Origin: Hericium rajendrae
Taxonomy: Eukaryota > Basidiomycota > Agaricomycetes > Russulales > Hericiaceae
DNA length: 64,000 bases
Direction: 5' to 3'
NCBI GenBank assembly: GCA_033439255.1
Contig: CM065892.1
Coordinates: 248,001 to 312,000, forward strand
How positions within the stretch are numbered: position 1 is the first letter of the stretch; each line of letters starts with the position of its first letter. The translations under genes and the position numbers were made by a program. The notes under the pieces were generated by a model. It was not told the origin of the DNA and did no database searches. It saw only the letters and a list, made by a program, of their open reading frames with translations. This document shows positions 31,518 through 44,425 of the stretch, piece after piece.

Positions 31518-33923
31518 ATGGGCTCTTTCAGCGAGACAGACGAGAAGCACGATCATGGCATCGCGGTGGCGACAAAGGAGGTCGATACCGGTGCGCAGCT
31601 CGTGGCGGGTGCTGCAGTCGAGCTGGACGAGGCTGAGGCGACAAGGATAAGGTGTGTCAAAGCGTAGCATTGCAGGTAGCCCTCAGCTCAACGGTGTGCG
31701 ACAAGGCGCAAGATCGACAGGCACATCCTTCCGTTGATGTGTGGTACGTTTTGCCTCCGATCATCTTCGTCACAGCTATTGATATTTCGATAGTATTGTA
31801 TTGGTACGGAAAGGACGCCGTGGACTATGCTATGGCGGTTCATGTTTCACTTTTCAGGATCCAATTTATGGATAAGACGACACTGGGAAGCGCAGCAATC
31901 CTTGGGATTCAGTGCGTCTTTCACATCAATGTTCTTGTCATCATTGTAGTCTGACATCATCCAACAGAACTTCGGCGCACTTAAACACGAACCAGTGCGT
32001 GATTTTTTTTTTCATTACCCTGGCATGCATTAGCTAACTCATGTTAACTAGATACAACTGGTAGGACCCTTGTCTTTCTCCTTCGATTCGCTTTTGACGT
32101 GCTTGAAGGCTCGGTACTGTATTTTATCTGAGTTATCTCGTTTTTGAGTATCCTCAAAACTTGGCATTGCAACGGTTTCCCGTTGGCAAGTGGATGAGGT
32201 ACGTCGTTTGTTCACACTAAGTTCACAACTCGCTCGGATTAAATGACACGTCTTCAGTCTCAATGTCACTATTTGGGCCATCGCTCTCTGCGCACATGCG
32301 GCGTGCAAGAACTTTGCTGGCCTCTTCGTTGTCAGGTTGATTCTGGGGGCATGCGAGGGATCTATCACTGCCGGATTCTTGATCGTTACCTCCATGTTCT
32401 ATACTCGGACAGAGCAGACAGTCCGAGTCGGATACTGGTGTAAGTCCCGTGCTTCTATGGTGTCCTAGTATGTGCCACTGATGTCGTACAGTTTTGATGA
32501 ATGGCACATGTACGTTATCAACTTTCTGTACATCCGAGGACGTCTTGGTTGACGTCTCCATTCAGCTCAAATTATCACTGGATTCATCGCCTTCGGTTCC
32601 CTGCATATCAAGACGAAAGGCTTTGAGCCCTGGCAATGGTACGTTTCACACACATTCCGTATGCACTTACATTTACGATTTCATTCAGGCTCATGATCAT
32701 GACTGGTACTTTGACCCTCATTACTGCCGTCTGTTTCTTGTGAGTGACACTGCATGGGAGTCATCTCGTGTACTCAGCCAATGTCTAGTCTGTTTTTCCC
32801 CGACTCCCCGACAACTGCTTGGTTCTTGACCCCGGATGAGCGAGCAAAGGCAGTTCAGCGCATCAAGGTCGGTAGTCATATCATCTTCTGTGCTTCAATT
32901 AGCCCATGCGTTCTACGTTCAGAGCAATCAAACTGGAGTCGAAAATAAGACGTTCAAGAAAGAGCAGTGCGTAACGAGACACCATATTTCCGCCTCTCAC
33001 CGTGCCTGACTCCACTTTGGATTTCGTCCAGGTTCATTGAAGCGATCACTGACCCGAAGACCTGGCTGTTCGCGCTCTTCTCCGCGCTGGACAACATTCC
33101 GAATTCACTCACCAATCAGCGGCAGCTGATCGTTGCGTCATTCGGCTTCACACCGCTGCATACGACGCTGCTCGGGTGTGTTGACGGTGTCGTTGAGATC
33201 GTGACGATCTTCACGGGCGTGAAGCTCGCCGCGCGCATCCCGAACAGCCGGGCGTACGTCGGCATCGCATACTTCCTCCCGAACATCCTCGGGGTGTTCC
33301 TCATCAACTTCCTGCCGTGGAGCAACAAAGTTGGGCTACTGTTTGGCATCTGGCTCACCGGTGAGTAACCAGCATTTATCTATAGCGTGAAAGCGGATTC
33401 GATGAGCATGGGGCACAGGTGTTGGCACGACGGGCTTCGTCTTGGCTCTTTCGTGGGTGTCGGCGACCACAGCGGGGCACACAAAGAAAGTGACTGTCAA
33501 CGCGATCATGCTTTGCGCGTACTGTGTCGGCAACGCTGCCGCGCCGTTCATGTGGCAGCAGAAGTACAAACCAAGGTGGGCCCGGCCGGCTCTGCTGCAC
33601 CATTAGTGTACTGAATGCAGCGTATAGGAACCACGTCCCGTGGATCATCATCGGTGTTTCTTATGTCGCCTGCATGGCGCTACTGTTTATCATCCGCGCG
33701 CGACTCGACCGCGAGAACAAGCGCCGCGACACGGAGCCGGCGGACGAGACATACGATGACGTGTATGTTGTACGGAGGACAGAGGATGGGCAAGAGGAGG
33801 AGGTCAAGGTTGCTAAGGTCCGTGCGCGCCCCATATCTAGCATCGCGAAGGAGCTGACTGGGCATGCAGGAGTTCTTGGATCTGACGGATAAGCAGAACA
33901 GGGATTTCAGATATGTGTTGTAG
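31518..33923 (+). CDS. MFS transporter, allantoate permease family (Dal5-like)
   Basis: Proton-coupled anion:cation symporter of the major facilitator superfamily; relatives carry allantoate, ureidosuccinate, nicotinate or related small anions at the plasma membrane. ATG 31518 (MGSFSETDEKHDHGIAVATK), hydrophilic N-terminus. Translated exons give IQFMDKTTLGSAAILGIQ (first membrane segment with the family DK), NTNQYNWLGTVFYLSYLVFE, FPVGKWM, CKNFAGLFVVRLILGACEGS, MFYTRTEQTVRVGYWFLMNG, then LFFPDSPTTAWFLTPDERAK on the central loop. The second half has FIEAITDPKTWLFALFSALD, FGFTPLHTTLLGCVDGVVEI, VGIAYFLPNILGVFLINFLP, WQQKYKP, then NHVPWIIIGVSYVACMALLF. The tail ends KEFLDLTDKQNRDFRYVL, a characteristic C-terminus of this family, stop 33921-33923. 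About 500 residues, 10 or more introns. Substrate cannot be told from sequence. Confidence 0.9.
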
Positions 33924-34474
33924 TTGTGAAGGATGTAATGATGCACGAGTTTCATGTTGAACCACCAACAAATGTATTATTCGAGAATGGATGGAGTTTT
34001 CGTGGCCTCAAAAACCTATGGCATGATATTCCCGGGCCCTCTGACAATATGCACTGCGTGGGATCTATAATGCATGGTGATGACAGCAAGTACTAGCTTG
34101 GAGATCTTCGTCGAACCTCAAGCCGAATCCACAAAAGTCTATGACAACTATGCACAAACGTACACAACCACGATGCATCGAGAACCTGACGCTCACTACC
34201 AATATGGCTGAAGCATGCGTGCTCCCCGCCTAAGGCAGCCTAAGGGCAGGTGGATGACTTTGAAGGGCAGTTTGTATGGCGGTTTCGGGGGTCCAACGCG
34301 CCCACTCGTCACAACAGACGCGTCGCGTCGATGGCGTCGGCCACCACCTCTCGCGGCGAGGTCGCTTCACTCGTCTCTCTCTGCTCCCGTCCTTCTCTCC
34401 GCCCACCATCTTTTACTTCCCCATATATACCCTTCTGTGGCGCGTAGAGGTGCAGGCCGCCGTCTGTTTGGATC
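33924..34474. other. Intergenic region
   Basis: About 550 bp between the permease stop and the helicase start. CT-rich near 34370-34430 with a TATATA element at about 34422, probably the helicase core promoter. No gene seen. Confidence 0.4.
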
Positions 34475-37400
34475 ATGTCGCAGCCCAGGAACAATCTCGA
34501 CTTGCTGCAGCGACGGGCGGATAGTCGTCCGCCGGGTTCGGCGTCGCGTCCAGCTGCAGGCTCACAGTCCGAGAAGGTGCGCAATTTGCTATTATCCCGT
34601 GGTGCTTTGAGCTATATCTGTGCTGTAGTCCTTCAAATTCAAGCCAGCCAAAGCGGCGGCAACGGCATCGACTTCTTCAGGTATGCCTTCGACTTCGGCG
34701 TCTAGTCCTTCTGGACGCTGATGACCGCATAGCAAGTAGCAAACCCGCTCCGTTCGTGACGCCCCAGTATGCAAAGACCAAGCCTCTCCCACTGAAATCC
34801 GTGCCCACACCTGTACCTGCGCGGGCCATCGAGGCATGTATCGAAGTCGCGTCCTCCGACTCAACGCCCTCGAGCCCTTCTTTCGGCAACGCAATGAAAC
34901 GCGGCTCGCCCGACACGGCATTCGTTCCGCTGGCTCCCGCTGCGAGCAAGCGCCAGAAGCTGCAGGACGAGCCGGAGAAAGAGAACCGCTTTCGGTCGGA
35001 CGCGAAGGGCAAGGGCAGGGAGATGCCCATTTTTGACGCCGGTGGTGGCCATGGGGTTGCAAAGCCACGCTACGTGACGCCGGTGCCTTCGTCCAAGTTG
35101 GCTATAGCGGAAGTGCCTAGCTCAACTCAGACAAATCGTACACTTGCGCCTTTTGCATCTGCCCCCGGCAGGGACCATAGCGATCTGCAATTTGTGAGTC
35201 GTAGATCTTGGCTATCTTGCAATGTTTTTTGTTGATGTTTTCGTCTAGAAATCGGTTGCTGAGCTTCGAACATTGTATGCTTATAACGATGACGAGTGTG
35301 CAGAGGCTAGAAAGCGCCAACGAAACCATACCCTCGGAATAGATACGGGAAAAGATTTGTTCACACTTCGAGAATATATGTATGCATTTTCGTTTCTTCC
35401 CTCATCGCACTCTTTCTTACCTTGCAACTAGTCGACTTCTGGATGATCGCAACGAGGCTATCGGGGCGGAGCTCGCAGCACGCGAAAATCCCGGACTGTC
35501 ACCCAGAAAGCAGAATGTGTTCGCTGCCGAATCTTCAGGAGCAGCCACCCATTCATCCTCGAATTGGGAAGATTGCCATTCATCGTATCGAGCTTCGACA
35601 CCGCCAACTGATGACAGTTTCTTTGCCGACCATTATAATAGCGCGGCTGCGCCCAAGCACACATCCAATCCGCCTGCGACAAACAACCGAGGAGACCGTG
35701 TTGCGTCTGAAGACACCTCCAAAACGCGATATGAGCCAGTGCCACCAGATGATGCAGAGTTATGGGATCGATTCTCGGAGCCAGGCATCGTCGTGCCAGA
35801 CGACGACGGCGACTTTTCGTCTGGAGTCGCATTTGTCGAGAGTCCTCCGGATGTCGAAATCGAAGAGGTCACCTCCCATGCGGTTGCTTCCACTTCTCGT
35901 ATTCCACCGACCGCACCTGCCTTGCCTCCTCCGGCTCCGATCGACGTGCCCAAATATGACGGGGCACTCGAAAAAAGCCCTTATTACTCGGAGGTGAAGC
36001 AGAAACTATCAGCGACATTTGGTCTGCAAGAGTTCCGCAAGAATCAACTGGACGCCGTCATCGGTACTCTGTCTGGTCGCGACGTGCTAGTGCTGATGCC
36101 CACGGGCGGCGGCAAGAGTCTGTGCTACCAGCTCCCTGCCCTCTGCACGAGCGGCAGGACGCACGGCGTCTCGTTCATCGTCTCTCCACTGATTGCGCTG
36201 ATGGAAGATCAGGTGCAGCAGCTGCGCAGCAAAGATGTCGACGCGGACCTCTTCACGAGCGAGCGCGATTTCAGCGACCGATCGAAGTTGCGCAATCGCC
36301 TGTTCAGCGCGGGTGACAAACCAAGTATAGTGTATATCACTCCAGAGAGGCTGAGCGGGAGCCAGGAGATGGGTCGCATTTTGGATTACCTTTACCAAAG
36401 GGGCGAGATTGCGAGGTTCGTGATCGACGAAGCGCATCTCATCTCATCGTGGGGTCGCGACTTCCGCGATTCGGTGGGCATTACAGCGTTGTTTCCATGG
36501 TCAGTCTGATTTACCTTCTTCCCATGAATAGTACATCGCCCTCCGCACCCTGCGCGAGAAGTTCTCCAATGTCCCCATCATGGCGCTCACGGCGACAGCA
36601 ACCGAAGAGGAGCGGCGCGACATCGTCACGGGCCTCGGCATGCGCGACCACCTCTTCCTCACGCAGTCATTCAACCGCGCGAACCTCAGGTATACCGTTG
36701 TGAAGAAGCCGCAGCGCACGGTCGACTACATCTCTCGCTTCATCCAGGAGCACCACCCGGGCGCGACGGGCATCGTGTACTGCGGTGGGCGCGACAAGTG
36801 CGAGACGGTCGCTCGGCAGCTGCGGGATCTGGGCGTGGAGGCGAAGCATTTTCACGCGGAGATGTCGCCGACGGACAAGGCTAAGGCGATGAGTACGTGG
36901 AAGGAGGGCAGCTGCAAAGTGATTGTTGCGACGGTAGGTGGGATTTCGTTACGCGTGATCTGGAGCTCACCGAGGTACTGCAGATTGCGTTTGGCATGGG
37001 CATTGACAAGCCCGATGGTAAATGAAATGCGCTTCTGCTGTTCAACTCGCTCATTGTTTGCAGTTCGGTTTGTTATCCACCATGACATGCCTTCGTCTCT
37101 TGCTGGGTGAGTCATGTCTTCTTCCAATGATGCCATTGTGTATATCTCTTCGCAGATATAATCAAGAAACTGGTCGCGCGGGTCGTGATGGGAAGCCCTC
37201 TGATTGTCTCCTCCGTAAGTGCACATATGATAGCAATATTGAACCATCTCACGCTCCCATCGATACAAGTTTATTCCTTCAAAGACTTCGGCTGGCAGCG
37301 CGACCGCATAATGAAGGACGACACCCTCTCGCACGAGAACCGCGCCCGACTCAACCGCGCGCTCGAGGCGATGGACCACTTCAGCACGAACACGACCGAC

Positions 37401-38750
37401 TGCCGCCGCGCGCAGCTGCTGAGCATCTACGGCGAGCGCTTCGACCCGCGCGACTGCGGCGGCTCGTGCGACAACTGCAAGTCGACGGATGGGATCGTTG
37501 AGGAGGACGTCAGCGCGACCGCGGCGGATCTCGTTGTGCTCGTGCGCTCCGCCGAGGCGCACGGTCTGAAGATCACGAAGCCGATGTGCGTGGAGACGTA
37601 CCGCGGGTCGAAGCGCAAGGATCTGGTGGAGAAACAGGTCGACCGGCTGCAGGGCTTTGGGGCCGGGAAGGGCCAGGATAAGGGCAGAATTGACAGGACA
37701 GTGCAGCGCCTTCTGGACGATAACGTGTTCGAGCCTGTCGTCTTGTCGGCTGGGGCCAGCGGTTATTCGGCGACATACATTCAGGCAAGCTCTGGTCTTT
37801 CTCATTCGGATGAATTGCTTACGCTCCGCATGACCGCAGCTTGGGCGCAGAGCCAACGAATGGCTGAGTGGAGGACGACCGCGGCTATTGCTCAAATTCC
37901 GCGTCCAATCTGACAACAGGACCTTCTCCAGAACGACATCCCAGGCCGTCCCATCTTCATCAAGGAGGAGGGGAGCCCGCAGGGGGCTGGAGGAGGATCC
38001 GATCGAGACAGACGATCCTGCGCCGCTCTGGAACGAGGAGCCATCGCAAGCGAGCAGCAGCACTTGGCCCCCGCCACGGTCGAGGGCGACGCGTCGCGTG
38101 AATACTGGAGTTGCTGCGCCGCCAGAAGCAGAACCTGCCGATCCACATATCCTGTGTTATGCTGACCTTTCTGCGCTTCGTGCCGAGGTTCGTTCTTTTG
38201 TCCTTTGGTTGAGAACCCTACTACAACGGCTTATGTTTTCAATATGATACAGACCGCAACGAAGGAAGGATTGGAGGAAGAGGATGTCCTCGCTACGGAA
38301 ACGCTTGAGCTGTTGAGCGTCATGCTTCCCGAAGGTCCGTGGAATGGCTCCTTCATCCGTCACTACGTCTGACACCTGTTTCAGACAAAGCCGGTTTTGA
38401 GAACGTAGTCAACATGAGCCCAGACAGCGGCTCAGAAGACGACAAGTGGAAGTATTATGGAGCGGCATTTCTCAACGTCTGCACCAAATACGCCATGCTC
38501 CGGAGCGAGGCCAGGTAAGTCTTCGTAGCAGAGGTCATGCTCGAAGCGCGCCTCCGTTTTGGGGCTCCTGTTTCCACTACGTTACGCTTTCACAATTACT
38601 ATGAATTATGATATATAGATGTTAATCTTGAGCTCCGTAATTTCTAGTTCGCAGCCTTCGACAGAGGTGCCCTCGATCCAGAGCCTCAAGCGATACGAAC
38701 ACAGCGCGGAGGGCTCCGCGAGCAAGCCGCGCAGCAGGCGAGGGGCGTAG
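34475..38750 (+). CDS. RecQ family DNA helicase (Sgs1/BLM/Rqh1-type)
   Basis: 3'-5' DNA helicase acting in recombination and replication-fork repair. ATG 34475 (MSQPRNNLDLLQRRADSRPP). The N-terminus is long, disordered and basic/acidic mixed (EKENRFRSDAKGKGREMPIF), as in Sgs1 and BLM, where it carries partner-binding sites. Core motifs: FGLQEFRKNQLDAVIGTLSG (motif 0), VLMPTGGGKSLCYQLPAL (Walker A), VSPLIALMEDQVQQL, FVIDEAHLISSWGRDFR (DEAH box), IMALTATATEEERRDIV, then [35 protein letters not shown] and NQETGRAGRDGKPSDCLL. The RQC zinc-binding Cys follow: CRRAQLLSIYGERF then CGGSCDNC. A weak HRDC-like end (LSALRAEVRS, EEDVLATETLELLSVM, YAMLRSEA) lies at 38150-38520, finishing SAEGSASKPRSRRGA, stop 38750. 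More than a dozen introns. Strong call for RecQ; Sgs1/BLM orthology inferred. Confidence 0.93.
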
Positions 38751-40084
38751 ATGGTGTGCTCGCTGTACGTTGGTGGATCCTTCTTGCTTGCTCAATTTAT
38801 TGTGTATGTTTTGTGATACCTAGCTGTAATGGATGTCCTAATGTTTGCTTTGGAGGTGACGGGCGAGATGTTATGTTTCGTCTTGCCCAGTGTCTCCAGG
38901 CGGCGGCATACGATCCAAACAGGTGATGAAAGAGGCGTCGTCGTCTGCGAAGGCGGCCTTGGCCTTCGAAGGCGCTTGCAGGTTTCAATCGAGGCAATTG
39001 AAATTTCAGGCTCCGCGATCAACTTACTCAGGTTTGGTCCTCGGAACTCGCTCGGGATATCATGCGTAACAGGCGTAGGACATCCTGCTTCGCAACTTGA
39101 TGAGCACTGCAGAAGTCTCGGAGGGGACGGATTTCAAGCCATAAAAAATGGTAGCATTGAAAGCCACCAACAAACGACATCGCCCTCAGATTATGGGTGA
39201 AGTGGAGCTGATTCAACTCGTCCAAGCGGTGCGTTGAGATTGCTGTTGGTCATAAGTACACACTTGAGTTTCTCACTATTATTCCAGGCACCGCATCGCC
39301 GGACACTATTCCGACGGGAACTGGATTCCGAGCGCTACGCAGCCCGAGGGCGGGCCACCTCTACGAACCTTCAACTTGGGCATGATTCGGGTCCCAGAGC
39401 AGCCTTAAATCACTATGGTACTGCGAATTTGGATAACCGGATGATGAAGACGCTTCGTCAGGGTCTGCAGATGGTCAGGGATTCTCGAGACCCGGGACCG
39501 CAGGGAGGATGTGTGCTCGTAACCTGCATAGACGCCTTGCAGCAAAGGAATTTCTACGCCTGTCCACGAATGGTGAATGGAGATTGGCGGCGAGGGTATG
39601 CACCCTGATAGCGGTGCTATTCCTGTACAGGGCCACTTCGGAATATGTTACCGTCAGTCGTCCCTTTTATTCAGCTTTCAATGGAGGTTTATCCATAAAC
39701 TGACTCACAAAGCATGTACAAGGAGCCCGTCAAGACAATGCATTGGAATCTCTGATGATTGCTCAACCTATGCGATATATGCCGATGTATCGCTGATGAA
39801 GATTGATGGTCGGATAGTTGGAATATGGTGAGCTAGACGCTATGTGTACGGTCGATGCAGACGATCGCATGGCTGGAGTTCAGCCACGACTCGGAGACAA
39901 TTGCCCTGTCGAGGACATGCTTCTCTGCTGCCCAGCGCGTGGTTAGCCAACGATGATTGTCACAAATACAGTTGATTACTACTACTACTTAAGGTAGCAA
40001 GAATTCGGAACCTATCAGGATCGGCCAGCTGCCTTTTCGTATACTCCTTGGTCGTCCCCACAGACTCCACCCGTGCCTCGCAAG
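38751..40084. other. Gene-poor region with a weak two-exon open frame
   Basis: About 1.3 kb. An ATG at about 39150 reads MVALKATNKRHRPQIMGEVE, ending LIQLVQA at a good GT donor; an AG acceptor near 39289 then allows a frame that stays open to 39608 (containing RRTLFRRELDSERYAARG). A different frame of the same DNA reads HRIAGHYSDGNWIPSATQPE and soon stops. I recognise neither. It could be a small gene, a decayed one or chance. Confidence 0.3.
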
Positions 40085-41301
40085 ATGAGAAGATATAACG
40101 TCAAATATTATCCCCTCCCATCTGGACACTGGCCGTCATCAGCCTCTCCATGGCGCATCGATGTCCGGTCCCGCCAAGCATGGTTATATCTTGCTCTGGG
40201 TGCGGCAGGCATCATGAATATCTTTCTGATGTTGAAGTGGTGGAACGGTCCCCCACTCACGCCGTTAGATAACTACCAGATTCTGTCAGTGCCTCCCGAA
40301 CGATATCTGATGGGTCGAAAGATAGCTGACCGCTTCGCAGGAAAGCCAGCTTCCGCATTGCTTCCCCGACCACCCCCAACTCGACAGCAATTGTTACGAC
40401 GCTCTACAACGAGCTCTACACGCTCCCCATTTTGACCTTGGGACATTCCCTCTCCACACACTATGACAACACCAACTCGTCAGAGTACCCTACGCTCCCG
40501 GCCCCCAGACGGCTCCTGATGTATATCCCCCATCGAATCTCGCCACTTACCTTATGCCTAGCGCGCTCAGTCGGCTGGGAGCCGCATCCCGTCGAGTTCA
40601 TCGCACCGCCGCACAACGGCGCGGGCGTCGGCTCGCGCTTCGGCGACCAGTACACGAAGCTGGCCCTCTGGAAGCTCGACCAGATCGGCATCGAGAAGGT
40701 GGTATACCTCGACGGCGACACGCTCGTGCGCCGGCGCTTCGACGAGCTCTTCGCTATGCCGTTCGACTTCGCCGCGGTGCCCGACATCTACGGCGACGAG
40801 CGCGGCTTTGCGCTCAGCTTCAACGCGGGCGTGCTCGCGCTCCGCCCGTCCACAGCCGTGTTCGAGAACCTCCTCGCGCGCATGGAGGAGGCGGTATACC
40901 CTCCTATCATGGCCGAGCAGGCCTATCTGAATGTCTACTTCGGTGCGGAGGTGGTCCGGCTGCCGTACATCTACAATGCGAACCTGGCGGGCAAGATCCG
41001 CAGCCGCAAGCTCTGGGATTTCATGATTCAGTCGGACGCCATGCGAGTCGTGCATTATACGACCCCGAAGCCGTTTCCGGCCTTCGCAATGGGCACAGAG
41101 AACGGCGGCACGCGCGAGGCGCTGCGCCAGGCGCGCGAGACGGTGCAGTGGCACATTATGGAGACTAAAAAGGTGAATGGCGGGCTGTATCGAGAGGAGA
41201 TAGGCTGGTGGGAGGATGCGTGGAGAGACATGGAACGCGACAGGCGTGAGAAGATGGAGAGATGCACGAGGGAAATAGAGGGCGAGTCTGCTCATTTTTA
41301 A
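40085..41301 (+). CDS. Family 8 glycosyltransferase, type II membrane protein
   Basis: Retaining glycosyltransferase of the glycogenin/GlcNAc-transferase (GT8) superfamily, likely in the Golgi. ATG 40085 (MRRYNVKYYPLPSGHWPSSA). A short cytosolic tail is followed by one membrane anchor (AWLYLALGAAGIMNIFLMLK). After an intron ending near 40341, the catalytic domain starts at IVTTLYNELYTLPILTLGHS. It continues LLMYIPHRISPLTLCLARSV, GDQYTKLALWKLDQIGIEKV, then VVYLDGDTLVRRRFDELFAM, with the D-x-D metal motif as DGD, FAAVPDIYGDERGFALSFNA, GVLALRPSTAVFENLL, AEQAYLNVYFGAEV and MRVVHYTTPKPFPAF (the HYT of the family). It ends EIEGESAHF, stop 41301. Acceptor and substrate sugar are unknown; UDP-glucose or UDP-GlcNAc is usual. 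Confidence 0.9.
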
Positions 41302-41479
41302 CGTCCTGACAAGACACACAGTACCTTTTTCCCCACTACGGAACAGAGGATAGCCCGTTGACATAGTTGTATGCGTGTTTATGGCATTTCGACGTGCCCC
41401 TCAGCAATGACACAATTTGGCCTATCTCTTTATTGTACACTCACATACAATTACACTTATTATTCTCACAAACTTGCTC

Positions 41480-42513
41480 TCAAGACGCAATAACCTCGAT
41501 GACCTTCTTCGGGTTCCACTCCGGCCACACGCTGTGGCTCAGCTCCTCAGGCTTCCCCGCAACGCCTTCGCCTCTGATCCAAGAGAGATGCAGAAGGCTG
41601 GCGAAGTCATACGGGTTCACCTTCAGCGCAGCCTCGAGCTTCTCGGGCGAGAGCAGGAGAACCTCCAGTTTCTTGCCCATCTTCTGCTCGTACTGGCGAA
41701 CGATTTCGTTGAAGGACTGCAACAGAGTCAGGATCACGATAAGGCTCAAGGAGTATGTAGACGTACGATCCGCTCCCCTTCAATGCGGAAGGTGCTCCAT
41801 TCGAGCTTCGCGGGGGGAAACGTCGTCAGGATGTGCGCGAGGAAGCGGGCGATATCGCGACGCGAAGTGAACGACATTAGGAAGCAGCCGTCCGCACCGT
41901 ACGAGATCTTTCCGCTTCCGATGTCAAGATCCAAGATGCTGCATCACAGTCAGCCACTGTCTGTCCTGGGATCTGAAAGAATCACACGCACGGAATGAAC
42001 ACGAAATCGGAGAAAAGGCCGGTGTACATCAACAGGTAGGGCAGGCCGAGGTTCTTCAAAACGCCAGCCGCCTGATATTTGGCGAGGAGCGGACCGCCCT
42101 TTGGCTCGCTATATGAACTCGCAAACTCGGATGGCGCGAAGAGGCGGACTCCTGCAGCCTTTGCGGCTTGGGCCAAGGACGTCTGGAACTCCAGCGCGGG
42201 AAGAGGGAGGGTCGAGATGACAACCTCGATGCCCGCCAACACGGCCTTCAGTGCATCCTGAGACGTGTAATCAACGGCGGCGATGCGCGCGCCCTGTGCG
42301 ACGAGCTTGTCAGCCGCCTCGTTGTTCGAAGACTGTAAGAGACACGTTTGCAGTCAGTCAGTGCTCGCGAAAATGGTCTTGAACAGTACAAACAGAACGA
42401 GTAAGGAGGACAACGTCTTTGACTCTACCGGATTCCTTGAGGATGAGCAGCTCTTCAGCGATGAAGGAACCCAAGTTGCCAATGCCTGCGATGGCGTAGG
42501 TAGTGAAAGACAT
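41480..42513 (-). CDS. NmrA-like NAD(P)-binding oxidoreductase
   Basis: Atypical short-chain dehydrogenase of the NmrA/isoflavone-reductase group. ATG 42513 (MSFTTYAIAGIGNLGSFIAE) has the nucleotide-binding G-x-G-x-x-G as GIGNLG after the first strand. Next come VKDVVLLTRS, intron (about 42393-42334), SSNNEAADKLVAQGARIAAV, VLAGIEVVISTLPLPALEFQ, AKAAGVRLFAPSEFASSYSE, LGLPYLLMYTGLFSDFVFIP, intron, LDLDIGSGKISYGADGCFLM, SRRDIARFLAHIL, intron, and SFNEIVRQYEQKMGKKLEVL, ending WPEWNPKKVIEVIAS. Stop 41480-41482. No catalytic Tyr-x-x-x-Lys of classical SDRs, as is normal for NmrA. It may be an enzyme or a redox sensor; the substrate is unknown. Confidence 0.88.
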
Positions 42514-44425
42514 AATAGCAGCGGTGAGGGTGATGAGAGCGAACTATGAGATGAAATAGCTGGATGATGATCCATACCGCTGAGCAGAGCGGTATTTATA
42601 CTCCCAGAAAACCTCCTCAAATGTGCCGTTGTTGTGCGCGTCTAGGCTCGTCATTGAGATGTGTAGTGGCCTGAGATGTGTGAAGTATGTCTGCCGCATC
42701 TGCCGCATTGGACGCGTCATCGTCTAATTCGTTAACAGTGAACGAGACTTATGATCTGACTAACAAATACCAAGCCTCGATAACGGAAGCGCCTATGGTG
42801 AAACAGATGAGCACTTACTCGGCAGTTTGTATTGGGACAACTGGGCACATCTTCCAGACGGCCGAAGATTATGATGAAGAGTGAGTTTAATGCAGCATAG
42901 ACTGACCCTGTCAAGCCCTAGCAAAATCGACCGGTACGCATCTGCACCCTATGCGTATGAAGTGTCACAAGGAGCGCCAGTGAGTGCGGCCAGTCTGTGG
43001 ACTTCAGGTAGATGAATCATCCATAAACTTGCGTACCGCACAACCATGATGGTTTCCGTGGTAGCCAAATGGACTACGCGTCGTCATTCAGGGGCTTTTG
43101 GATGATGTTCGACCCAACATGCCATGGCATCATGAATCTCCAATATTGCAGTTAAGCTGCTGACTGAGGTTCGTCAGTATTGTCATCACATCATGTCATG
43201 TCTCCAGATTAGTTAAATGCAGGGCGCATAGAGATGACGTTCCTGACTGAAATAACGAAAGCGCGTCAGATAAGGCCCTCTGCAACTTGCAAAGAAACTG
43301 AAGACTTGCAAGTGATTGGACTGAGGATTGCCGACGAAAGCTTGCTCGACTCGAGACGCCGCAACGTGGATTATCCCACGCCACAGACGCGTCGACGCGC
43401 CGGTACGGAACGTGGGCGTCTGATGATATTCCCAAGATCGCTGATGCTTCCCGTCCATCGTCCATCTTCCATCGTCCATCTTCCATCGTCTTGAGGTTAT
43501 TACTTTTGCTTTCAGTATGCACCTCAAATGGTCCAAATAGACTAAGAATTGCTGCTAGCTGGAGGCTCCTTTGACGTGCTGGTGCGTCCGTATCGTATCG
43601 TCCCTGCCTAGTTCCTTGTCCTTTTTGCAGTTTTGTCACGCGGGACCACTAGTGAGGTAGATCTTGTACGGAAGGGCCATATGAGTCTATAATCTTCGTC
43701 AACTATGATTATCCTAACAAGGCTACTCTCGCTAGTAGACCAGTTACGTGATAGTCGTCCCTTTGTTCATCCACGATCTTGAAGCTTCAAGTATGTAACG
43801 GTCAACCTTACGCCTAGTCGAAACGTGATTTCATTATAGGGATTGGATCGCGCCGTCGCATCCGCAATATTCGCGTACTTAGGTCAGTAATCATGAACTC
43901 GTGCGCGACAAATCGAGTCTCTCTTCCGATTCAGGCCACTGACAAGCCGCACGAAGAATGGAAGCACCCGTCTTTTCCCAGCGCGCGCGTCCAGACGCGT
44001 CTCAAATCGGTGAATGACGTCGCTCAACTTCCACCTTTAGCTGACGATTGCGGTCTGCGAGATTGATTGCAAGATGGAAGCCGTAATTGCATACCACTGC
44101 CGAGGATCTGCGGTAAAGAAATGGCATGCTTTTGTTGAAACTCACATGATACTGCCTACAGAGAGCCCACGAGATGCCGTGTTGTACATTTTTCATGGAC
44201 AACCACGGCAGTTTTTGCGTAATCTGTTCCTTCCATCGGAATTCCCTGCATTCCGTATGAGCAGCGACATAATAGTGGAAGCGCTTTCAACCCATGACCA
44301 TCCAAGGTCCGTCATCCGAGTGCGGCTAAGTTCCAGAACGAGCCATTTCGCCCAGCCCGTCCGGCCTTGCAAGGAGGGTATATAGCGTCAGAGGTTGGAG
44401 AAAGTCTTTCATTGTCCGTGATACG
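42514..44425. other. Gene-poor region, 1.9 kb
   Basis: No recognisable gene. It includes the NmrA promoter, a short 14-bp tandem repeat (43456-43490) and the promoter of the GMC oxidase gene. Short open frames here show no family resemblance. Confidence 0.4.
43456..43490 (+). repeat. 14-bp tandem repeat, 2.5 copies
   Basis: Two exact copies of CATCGTCCATCTTC (43456-43469, 43470-43483) followed by CATCGTC. The unit is itself made of CATC subunits. A minisatellite in non-coding DNA. Confidence 0.85.

Noticed and set aside
36852-38063. 403-codon minus-strand frame
   Set aside because: Antisense shadow of the RecQ helicase exons, which carry the canonical helicase motifs.
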